Source: Rugalucina vietnamica (Eukaryota; Mollusca; Bivalvia; Lucinida; Lucinidae). From it: a DNA stretch of 64,000 nt. The position numbers and the translations under genes were made by a program. This document shows, one piece after another, positions 22,901-34,900 of this stretch. Under the pieces are notes generated by a model, which saw only the letters and a list, made by a program, of their open reading frames with translations, did no database searches and was not told the origin of the DNA. Location of the stretch: assembly GCA_964017185.1 (NCBI GenBank), contig OZ024874.1, positions 13,573,957 to 13,637,956 of the forward strand, written 5' to 3'. How positions within the stretch are numbered: position 1 is the stretch's first letter; each line of letters begins with the position of its first letter.

Positions 22901-25900
22901 ATCAATGAACCATGAAATTAGGTCACAGTGACCCAGGAATACTTTACGGTCAAAGGTCTTGTCATACTCATACATATCGTGAAAAAAGTATGTCCATATA
23001 CCAATTGAGTGCCGAGTTATAAAGGAAAATCACTGAACCGTGAAATTAGGTCATATTGACCTAGGACTACTTTAGGGTCAAAGGTCTTGTCATACGCAAA
23101 CATAGTGTGAAAGAAGTTTGTTCATAAACCACCTGAGTGCTGAGATATAAGGCAAAGTCACTAAACCGTGAAATTAGGTCACAGTGACCTATGAGTATAT
23201 TGGGGTCAAAGGTCTGGTCATACTCACTCATAATCTGAAAAAAGTATGAAAATATACTAACTGAGTGTCAAGATATAAGGCAAAATCACTGAACCGTGAA
23301 ATTAGGTCACAGTGACCTAGGACTACTTCAGGGTCAAAGGTCTTGTCATACGCAAACATACTTTCAAAGAAGTTTGTTCATAAACCATTTGAGTACCGAG
23401 ATATAAGGCAAAATCACTGAACCGTGAAATTAGGTCACAGTGACCTATAAGTATATTGGGGTCAAAGGTCTGGTCATACTCACTCATAATCTGAAAAAAG
23501 TATGAAAATATACTAATTGAGTGTCAAGATATAAGGCAAAATCACTGAACCGTGAAATTAGGTCACAGTGACCTATAAGTATATTGGGGTCAAAGGCCTG
23601 GTAGTACTCACTCATAATCTGAAAGAAGTAAGAAAATATACTAATTGAGTGTCAAGATATAAGGCAAAATCACTGAACCATGGAAAGTAGGTCAACCGAC
23701 CCTTACCGTCATGACACACAAGTCAGTGTCACAAAGTCAAAAGATGAATGACCAACCATCTTCCTAAGTTGTTTCTATTAAGAAATAAAAAGAAAAACAA
23801 ATTCGGGGAGTTCTAGATTTTGACCTCTAGCCCCGCCCCCCTGACTCCGACCCAGAGGTCCGATGTCATGGAACCTAAAGTGTATGAAGTATGAATGCTT
23901 TATGATAAGTTGTTGTCAAGATATGGACTCCTTGTAAAAGTTACACAACAGTACATCTATTTTTTACAGTGTTCTAGTTTTTAACCTCCAGCCCCACCCC
24001 CCAGGCATGGACCCAGAGATCCGATGCCATGAAATGAAACTCAATCCTACAGGGTACCTATGGTCCGAGTATGAAAGCCCTCTGATAAAAAGTTTTCAAG
24101 ATATAGACTTCTAGAATACTATATCACAGAAAAACCATTATTATTAATGGTGTTCTAGATTTTAACCTCTAGCCCCACCCCCTGGCACGGACCCAGGGAT
24201 CTGATGCCATGGAATGAAAGCCGACCCTACAGGGTGTCAATGGCCCAAGTATCAATGCTGTCTGATGAGTGGTTGTCAAGATATGGACTTCTAGAAAACT
24301 TTAACACAAGAATTGCCATTTTTGAAGGTGTTCTAGATTTTAACCTCCAGCCCTACCCCCTGGCCTGGACCCAGGGTCCCGATGCCATGGAATGAAAGCT
24401 AACCCTACAGGGTATCTATGGTCCAAGTATGAATGCTTTCTGATGAGCGGTTGTCAAGATATGGACTTCTAGAAAACTTTAACGCAAGTGTGACGCGCAC
24501 GGGAACGCGCACGCGCACGCACACGGGAACGGGAACGTGGACGACCGGGGTGACTGCAATAGCTCTATGCACTTCGTGCAGTCGAGCTAAAAATTTACAT
24601 GACCTAATCTTCATGAAAGTCTACTGAGCCAGGGGTAGGGATTCTTCACTGGTCCGCTTCATTGTGAAACAGACACACTACCAATTGAGCTCATTGGCCA
24701 TGTTAAGGAAGTGTTAAATGTGCAATATACATGTATGAATATGCCTGTATGCACTGAAAGGATATTTTGATAGATGATTTATGAGCCACGTCATGAGAAT
24801 ACCATATTTTTGCCTAAGCGAAAACAGGTACAGATCAGCTGTGCAGTAACTGCACAGCTGATCAGCTCCTTTGTTTTCCCTACACAGATAGTACAATTCC
24901 TCCTCTACATATACCGGAAATTTCCAGATTCTAGCCATCTTATGTCAGACCTGGTCGGAAACACTGAAGATTTGTTTTCTCACGTCACGGCTCATTTATT
25001 AGTAGACTGCATACAGTTCAATGGAGAAGTATGGATTCTGGTGATAAATGAAGGATGGTTTTAACAGTTCTGTAGATATCATGCAATGGGTACACTACAA
25101 ATTCACCTTAGTTAGGACACCACCATATGGTCTAGTATGAAGGTTCTAAGGGGTAATTGAAGGTTCTAATTGTGTTTTAAACAATTTTCTAACATATCAG
25201 ACCCTTATGCACCAGTCATTTGTAACCACTGCCCCCGACCTATGGGGAAGGGTGGGGAATAGCCAGGTTTAAGTAAGGGGCAATTACTTTTCAAGTGTCC
25301 CCGCAGCGCAGGGGAAATGAGTCCCTGCAGCGCAGGGGAAATGACCGGGTTTTGACATTAGGATCCTTACCCCAGGGAGATTTTCTATTGCGAAGGGCAG
25401 GGCAAAGAGCAAGGTTTTGACCCCCAGTTTGCCCCCTGGGGGTGGGGCTCATAGCAGGGCACTGAGAGCTAAAAGTCATAATCCTCGCCCTTCCCCATAG
25501 GTGGGGGAGCAGTGGTTACAAATGACTGGTGCATTAAGGCAAAAGGTTGGTAATTTTTGTGTTCATGGTAAGGCAGATGCCCTCATGTCTGCTTGTACCA
25601 GTCATTTTTAACCGCATCAGATTCTGCCCAACACACATACAGGGGAATGCTAGAGGTTAAACATCATGGTCCTTATCCCAGTAAAATATTCATTACTGAA
25701 GGGCAGGGCAAAGAAACTGACAAGCCATAATAGGCTGGGAAATGGGGGGGGGGGGTGTGCAAATGACTGGTGCACAATTCATGACAGAAAATAGGAAAAT
25801 GTCAAAAACTGAAACAAAAAACACACATTATGCTGAGGCAGTAAAACAGCTTAAAGTAACTAATAATTTTAAGAAATGAAGGGCACAACATCAAAATGAT

Positions 25901-28900
25901 CATAATGTAACTTATTCATGCAATTCTGTTATTCCTCCACTATGCCCACTGTGCAACAACATCAAGGTTTATCTCTTTTTTAAGGGCTACATGCTTTTAC
26001 AACATTGGGTTCACCTTTTACTAGAAGCAGGGATATATTAAAGACCAGTCAATAGAGGGTATCATCATGAAAACAGTCTTGTGAAATAAATACCCTCCTT
26101 ACACCCCACTTTTATATAAGGTATACCTATTTTTCTTATTTTTGTTCCAAAACAGATTGTGGGTACTCATTAGAACCACTTCGACAATTTATCATTGTGG
26201 TTACTTGTTAGAACTGTCTCAGTGAGGAAGTTCTAAAGTGTACCCACAATCTCTGTTTGGAGCAAAAATGAAAAATATATAAATGACAGTTTATCACTGT
26301 GGGTACTTGTTAGAACTGCCTCAGCAAGGCGGTTCTTAACCTTTAGCATGCTGTAGGCGACTGCGGTCGACCGTGGAATACCTATCTGTGCCAACTAGAG
26401 GCGACTGCGGTCGACAAGAAAAACCGCTTTCAAATTTCCCGCACTTTTCGCCCACTGCCTACTTATGAATATTAATGAGCGATGCCCAGACAGTTGCGCA
26501 TGAAAACAACATGGCGGCTTGTGGTTTTGGGACCGATTTGTCGGCCGATTTTGATTGGATTTTCGTTATTTTTGCATTAGAAATGCATTTTCAGCGCTTT
26601 TTTCGCTGGTAAATGGAAAATTGGGTGCATTTACAACCGAAATATGACATCGTAACGGTACGTATGATGAATTTTTACGCTAGAAATCGGCGTAACAAAG
26701 ACTTCCGAAACCGAAAGTAGATTTGTTTACTGCGTTTGTTGAATTTATTCAGCTGTTTTTATGGCTCAAAAATTAAGAAAACACGGGAAAAAATTGGAAA
26801 AAACGTCAGTGGGCTGCGATATCGATTTCACTATATTGCTCAGCATGCTAAAGGTTAAGTGTACCCACAATCTATGTTTCGAGCAAAAATGAAAAATAAT
26901 ATATATATAAACAAAAAATTGCCTCAATTTTTTCACTTTTTGTAGCCTCAGAAAAATCAGAGTATATTGCATGAGCATGTATTCACAATGTTGACTGAGA
27001 TGTGGCTTGAATGTCTCCGTCTTATATGAGCCACATCATGAGAAAAACAGATTTTTTGCCTGGGCGAAAACAAAGGTGCAGATCAGCTGTGCAGTAACTG
27101 CACAGCTGATCAGCGCCTTTATTTTAACTTCACTGATAGTACAGTTCCTCTTCTTCCTAAATCCAAAATCTCAAGCTTCTGGCCATCTTCTGTAGCTGCA
27201 CAGGGAGATTAGTGTCAAACCTGGTCAGGAACCCCGAAGTCCAGTTTTCTCGCATTGCAGCTCATATAGAAAGCACCCTCTTTGTCTGGTCTATAAGGAA
27301 ACTATAGGAGGAAATACGAAATGTTGACATACTTGAGGTGTAGGGACAGCTGAAGCATTGTCCACTGAGGGCTGAAATAAATCCAAGCAAATAGTAGCAC
27401 TAACCCTTACCTTAACTGAGTGACCATCTACTGGGAAATAGCTGGTCACTCAGATTATGGTATGTTCTCTTTGTACTTAGCACCTGATTGTCATTTTAGT
27501 TTTCTCCCATCTCGGTTTTTATAGTGGGACTAATTCTGATTGGGCCATTTCCAGATCATTGCTTACTTTTACCATTTGAGCCGCCTCGTGGGAAAACCAA
27601 CAACGTGGTTTCCGATCAGGTCTGACACATATATAGCTATATAGCTACAGAAGCAGGCTAGAAGCTTGAAATTTTGCAGTTAGGTATAGGAGGAATTGTA
27701 CTATCCGAGGAGCGAAAACAAAGGCGCTGATCAGCGTCGCGGTTACCGCGAAGCTGATCTGCGCCTTTGTTTTCGCCTTTGCAGATTGTTGGTTTTCCCA
27801 AGGGGCGGCTCATTTCATTAACATAGAACAGATTTGCCTGTCCTAATCGTTTGAGTGAGTCGCGATCCACTTTCATTTTTACCAGAAATTGGAGTGATTT
27901 TATTTTTTATTTTATTTATTTATTTTTTTTTTTGGATTCAGTTTTACGTCCCTTTCAAGCTTTTTCACTCATATCGAGACGAATCAATCGGTAGGTAGGG
28001 CGAAAACCGGAGTACCCGGGGAAAAACCACTTGACACACCCGCAAGCAGAACATGGCTTGTCTCACATATGAATTCGTGCCCCGTGCGAGGCGCGAACCC
28101 ACATCGGTGAGATGATCGAATGATCAAGAGCACTGAAGTCAGCGACCTTAACCACTCGGCCACGGGGGCCGCCTCGGAGTGATTTTAAATATTCATTTCG
28201 ATTATTAGAAAAGAATTTATGCGAGCAAACAGAATAGCGCGAGATGGGCCGCAGCATTCTGCAGCATCACATCTTGGTGCCTATGTCTCATAAACAGTAC
28301 ACCAGAGTTATGTGAGTTAAAGGGGCTGATTAGGTTTAACTGCACCACTTTATAGGACATAACCAATATTATGGCCAAATCCATCAATTTTCATGTACGT
28401 TGTGACACTATGGTACTTTTTTGCCCACTTTTTGAACTTCTGTACACTTGAATTGTAAGGGTTATAAATGTTTCAAATATGCAGCAAGAACTATTATCAG
28501 CACATGCATAATGTAGTATATTAGCAACAGATACAAGTTCCATATGCCATATTAAACCTCTAAAAAGCTAGCTAGAATAAAAGAATTGAAAGCACAAATC
28601 ATATACAAAATGTTACTGTTTGAACATTACATGTATATTCAACAGCCAAAGTAATACTATTGATCAAAAGGAAATATCTTAACATGCAAAATATTCTTCC
28701 ACAAACTAATAGGCAAGCTCAAAGAACCATATTCCCCTTGTAAGATTTTGGTGAAACCCTTCTCACCTCAACATTTGTGAGCAAAGCAATGCTTATTTAT
28801 CTTGCTACATAACAAATGCAAGTAAAGTAATAAATGGAAACACACCATATTGAGTTCACACAACAAAATAAAGTTCCAAGTTTTTGATTTACCCCATGTC

Positions 28901-31900
28901 ATTATTGTGCAAGAAATTACACTTGTGACAGGATTTCATTTAGACTCGAAATTATTCTGTAAACTTTGCTATTTGATTATCTATCAAAATGCATAATGGA
29001 ATAGGTGGAAGTTTTCACCTTGCAGCACTCCAAGCATCAGATTATGGATTTTAATACATGTAGTTGATAGAAAGTGTACATGTAGGAAATTCACAGATAT
29101 TGTATAAAAAATTCATATAAGTATATGTGAGATTTGCATTGTGCATATGCAAATAACAGGTGCAGGGCAGCAGTATGATCAAAATCATAATTCTACACAA
29201 CTTAAACTGTGCCATGAGAGAGAAAGTTTGTGTCAAACTTGATAGGAACTTCTAAGCCAGAAGAGCTAGTATAAAGCTATAAATCCCATCCTTTTTGTAC
29301 CTGTAAACTGCTTCTTTGATGATGCTAGGAAAGAAATCGATTTTACAGGGTAACAAAGTATTAATATTGGTTGTTTTGCTTTTTATTTCAAAGGAAACTT
29401 ATTGTTTTATGAATCAAACCCCGTTTTAAACAAGGCTGAGTTTACCAATCTGTTAAGAAATATCATCTTCTTAAAATGTTTAACATCTATAAGCTAGGCA
29501 ATATGGAAATTAGTGAGCTAGTGAGATAAGGTGCCACATTCAGCCAATAAAATCATCAAAATATAATATGTGATTGGAATAAAAAAGAAAATAAAAACTT
29601 GCTAGCATATCATATAGTCAAACCAAGGAAAAGCAATTAAGAATTCAATATTACCTCTTCTTTATTCAGTTCCACAAAGTTGTTAGGGAAGACCCCGACT
29701 TTCCCCCTCAGTTCTCCTTTCCACCATCCATCATCCTCCAAGTCTTTATCTAACACTACGACAGTTTCTCCCTCCTCCAAACTCAGTTCATCCTCATTCT
29801 CGGCGGCGTAGGAATATCGGACAGTTGCCTTCTCGACGGGCTTGCTCTCTGTAATAATAACAATCATAATAATGAATTTAATAATGATAACATCAACTTC
29901 CATGTCTTTATCTAACACAACGGCAGTTTCTCTCTCCTCGAGACTCAACTCATCGTCATTCTCCGCAGCGTAGGAATACCTGACAGTTGCCTTCTCGACT
30001 GGCTTGCTCTCTGTAATGAGAATAGAACTTCTTCTTGGACCTATCTGAATCTTTCTTGTTTCCAATTGTACAGACATGCAAAAGACAGACTAAATGATGT
30101 TTTGATATAGATCGGAATCCTAATACATGGTACTAAAGAATACAGCAAAAACAGATGTAACAATAAGCAGATATTGAACAAAAATCTTTTGATACAGATA
30201 CATAAGAAATGACCAGGAAAAGGTGCAATCAGAGAGAAATTCCCACTCCAAAAACCAAGGTGGGAAAAAACTAAATTGAAAACTAGATACAATTAGGTAC
30301 TTAGAAAACATATCATAAGCAGCGTCAGCAGTATTTCCCAAGAGGCAACCACTCAGTTACCCGAACTTAACTAAAACTATAAAAACGCGTACATAAGGTT
30401 CAGAAAGCACAAAAATTTGAGCATTCATTTAAATTCAAATCATTTATCACCATATTATGAAAACGGAAATTAATTTTGTCTGTATGGTGATGTACCATAA
30501 TACTCAATGCCTTTCTACTGACAGTCTGACAACATTCAAATTTTCTATCCTTGGAAATCAAGTTCAGCTACATAAAGGGTAGCATTTAAACATTTTATCA
30601 TTCAAAAATTAACAAAAATTTAAAAAACATGAAACAAATGCTAACAATTAACATCAAATAATGAAACAAAGAATATTTACCTATTTCCTCATGTCCATTA
30701 CAATTCATTTTTTAACATCAAAGAAATAATTATTCTATAAAATGCAAGAGTAACAAGAACTTAACAATCCAAACTTGATGGTAAAAATGCGAAAATAGAA
30801 TAAAAGAGTCACAGAAATGGACAAAATAATTATAAATACAATTGAAGAGACACCTTGTGGAAAAACAACAATGTGGTTTCCAAAAAAGTTCGACACAAAC
30901 CGACCTGTGCAGCCACAGAAGATGACAAAAGGCTGGAAATTTTGGATAGATTGTACTTTCTGCGTAGCGAAATCAAAGGCACTGATTAGCTTTGTGATTA
31001 CCGCGAAGCTGATCTGCGTCTTTGTTTTCTCATATGCAGATTGTTGGTTTTCTCATGATGCGGCACAAATAAATAACAAGAACATAAAAGCCACAACATG
31101 AAAAAGCAAACCTTTTCTAATTTTAGTAACAATACATGCATTCACACAAACTGATACACACTGTCGCTACCACACTGCAACAGTGTATTCATGCTCTTTC
31201 CTCGGATTTTGTGTATATGATAAAAATGTTCAGTATTTGCAGTCATGCAGACCAGCCTGTGTTGCTTGGTCTGAAACCTAATTCAGGCTTTATCCCAACA
31301 AGCCTCTTATAAAACAATAAATTTCAATTTCATTTCAAGAAAACTTCCTCAGCTTTTAAATAACCCAATAATGAAGAATGAATTTGCCCACTATTATCAC
31401 TTTGGTGAGTCCACTTTCATTGTTAGGGGCATTGTTATAGAAGTGATTTTTAATTTCCATAAAATTTCTCAATGCAAATAGAGTAGTCCCAGATGGGATG
31501 CCACGTTTTGTAGCTTCATGTTTGGGGCTATACTGTTTGCCCATGTCCCATAAAAAGGAGGCCAGGCTTATATCAGTTAAGGGCATTTTTTTTTTCTTTT
31601 CTGGCTCACATATAACAAAATCATGAACTACAAAATTAATGTTCTCAATGAAGAACCAGATAAAACTGTAAGTTCCAAGCCTACAATCATAATATTTTTT
31701 CCCCCTATCAACAAAACTTTAGAAAAATTTTGGTTTTTCAGTTTATATAGTTATAGAAATCAAAAACAGAAGTTCTGAGTTAAAACTGAATAGAATCTTT
31801 AATTCTTAATCAGGTCAAAACATGAAGATTGAACTTTTTTCTTCAAATTTTCAGACATGCCAAATGAACTCAAAATTTTGGCTGAAACATTCTTGAATGG

Positions 31901-34900
31901 AAGAGAAGCTGATTAAGTAACAGAACAAGTAATCCTGAGGGTATTAGGAATAGGCCGCATATCAAATGCACGGAAATCATACCGTGACGTTGTTTGAAAT
32001 GCGCATGAAATCGAGGTATGACCATTATGTTAGTCATATTTTAACATGCTTTTATAGGTTTTAGACGTTTTATAGTGTTTTTAAATTGTATTTTATCCAA
32101 TAATATTATTTTAACCATCATGGATTTTAAAATTTATGACACTAGCAGAGGAAATCAAAATGGTTATAGTTATAGAATTGATGCTGTACTCAAAAGCGGT
32201 GATATTTATTTGAGGTGTACGAATAAGAAATGTAAAGGTCGTTTGAGAACAGACAGTGCTAACAAAGAACTATTGTTGAATCTCAATATCATAACTTTGG
32301 TCTTGATAGCGAGATACAATCAAAGCATATACCTTAAAAATACCTGTAAAAGCAATAAATTTCCGCGCTTTTTAAACGCGCATTTGATACTCTTTCTTCC
32401 GGGCATTAGTAAAAATCTGCGCATTCGATATATCGATCCGCGCATTCGTAAACTGCCGTTAGGAATAATATTAAGATTTTATCATTTTGTGATTTTAATG
32501 GTTTGAAGAACAATTTTCAAGAATGTTGCAAGACTTACTTATTCCTCTTCCTCTCACCATTTTCTCTAATTTGACTTTGCACACTATCCAAAAATATCTT
32601 TAAGATAATATTCTTAGATTTAGGAACAATTCACTGATATGAAGTTATTTTAAGTTAACCCAAAACAAGACCATTTGGTCTAAACAATATATGGTCATTC
32701 TCCAATACATGCAGAGTGTACATCATTTATGATAAAAGTGTACATCATTCAAAGCAAGCATGTCATGTGTCAAATGATTAGTTAAATTATGGTGTAAGCA
32801 TATGTATAAACTGATATTTTTCCATAAAATAAACCAGGTTGGGTCGTTTGATGTGTAATTAATATTGGCAGGTCATTAAGCCATTTTCTGGTCTTTTCCA
32901 TAATTAATTGGCACAATTACAGCAATTATTACATGAGCCCCGACACAAGAAAACCGGACTTCGGGGTTTCCAACCAGGTCTGACACAAACGGGCCTGTGC
33001 AGCTACAGAAGCAGGCTAGAAGGTTGAAATTTTGGATTTAAGAAGAAGAGGATTTGTACTATCTGTGTAGCGAAAACAAAGGCGCTGATCAGCTGATCTG
33101 CGCCTTTGTTTTCGCACATGCAAAAATCTGTTTTTCTCAACTAGCCATCAACAATGTGCTTTTTTGTGTGTACATTGTGTAGTTAGTGTTTACGTCCCAG
33201 TAATCAATTTCTCAGTACTGGACTGAGTAATGTTGGGACAGAACAGTGCATCCTTGGTACTTACAGACTGCTAGTCAAATCCATTATCGTTTAATCCACA
33301 GTCTTGAGCTCAACCACTGAATCATCACACACCCTTTTATTTCATATACAATTGCGCCACACCATGCCATAAAATGCATGTTGTGTTTGTAAAAACAAAG
33401 GTGCAGATTTGCCACTTTGTTTTATCTTCCAAAATCCAAAATTTTGAGTCTTTGGTAATCTTGTTAGTTTCTAAAGCCAAGTTTAAGTCATAGCTGGTTG
33501 ACAACGAAAAACCCAGAAAATGCTCGACTGCTGTATGTTACTAGAGCCTTAACCATTAGTTTAGTCTGTACCATCTGATTTTCGATGTTAAGGGATTTGG
33601 AGGGATTTTTTTCAAGATGTATTTTTTAAAAAAGATCTAAGATACCTTCTGAAGCAGCTTAACAAGCTGGTTTGCCTCTAAAGCTATTTGGTTCAGTTAT
33701 GAGTTATGACTTACTGTCCCTTTCAATAATCTTTCAGTCATGTGGGAGAGAAGCCACCACTTCCTCAGTATTATATTCGTAATACATGTACTAGTATGAG
33801 GAGCTTTCTAAAAAGTGTCTTACTCAAGGACAATGCGTGGCCAAGGTAGGTAATCCAGGACCACCTAGAGTATTGCACTCTACCAGTAGACACCCCTAAA
33901 GCGACTTTGTGATTAATTTAGCATGCTAATTCATTGAATTCTACTTTTCTCTGAGTCAATTCTCTATCTCTGAAGCAAAAATTATTTGGAGTTTCTAGTA
34001 ACCATAGAAACTGTACAAGTTAAAACCGAACTTTATTTTCTTCTAACACCAACAAATCAATTTAATAGCAACAATACAGTAATAGTAACTCTTGATTCTT
34101 TGAATAATTTATCAACATTAATCAGCATCCTTATCAGGGTGGATAGTTGGCAATAAATGATATAAATTTTGTAAGGTCCTTCATAGCAGCACAGACTTTA
34201 TGTAGAAATGGCAAAATGTGTTTCTTAAACGTTCAGTAACATATTACTGCCCCATTAACTCGAGTTTTGCCGTTTCAGCATTTAAGCCAATCAAGTTTGA
34301 GTGTAAATCATGTAACTTTTTTTCTATTTTTGAACTGAACCAGTGTCCCAGGTGCCAGGTATTCTTAAAATCTATTCAGCATTTATCTTAAGGTAATGAT
34401 GTCACCTCTTCTAATAAAAACATTGTAATTCTTTGGTTAAAGCACTTTTTATATTTCAAAATTCTTTGCACAACATATACAATGCATATTAAGAACACAT
34501 ATTTGGAAAAGGATAGGGACAACAGCATAATTTTATCAATTTTAGCAGTTACTTATTGGTATCTACATGGCCAAAATTACATATAGTAAGATAAGAATTT
34601 CACTTAAGTTTGCGGTTTTAAAGGTAATTTAATCTGAAACTGTCATTCAAATCTGCAGATCAATCAATGCAGAAGTCTTTGTGGACAACATGAAAAGAAA
34701 CTCAGATCTTCAGAACACATGGTCTTCTTGTGTAATGCAAATGCTGAAACGACAAACTTGCGTCAAAAGGGGCTGTAACTGAATGGTCAAGTTCTTAGTC
34801 TATTCATTATCCATTCAAATGTGTTTATTATATACATCAAATTTCTATTATTTTTTAATTATTCCTTGTTAGGCAACTTCTGTTTTAACCATTGGCATGT

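Larger units (their letters stand above)
22412..24590 (+). mobile_element. Composite tandem-core element with nuclear-receptor-like palindromes
   Basis: The 5' GCTCGACTGC (22,434-22,443) is the inverse of the 3' GCAGTCGAGC. The core has two arrays: about nine 128-bp units (22,540-23,690) and about four units of roughly 176 bp (23,810-24,480). An ACGCGC/GGGAAC microsatellite (24,481-24,540) and a hairpin (24,552-24,583) follow, and the element ends CTAA. Both arrays appear to belong to one element. Confidence 0.75.
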
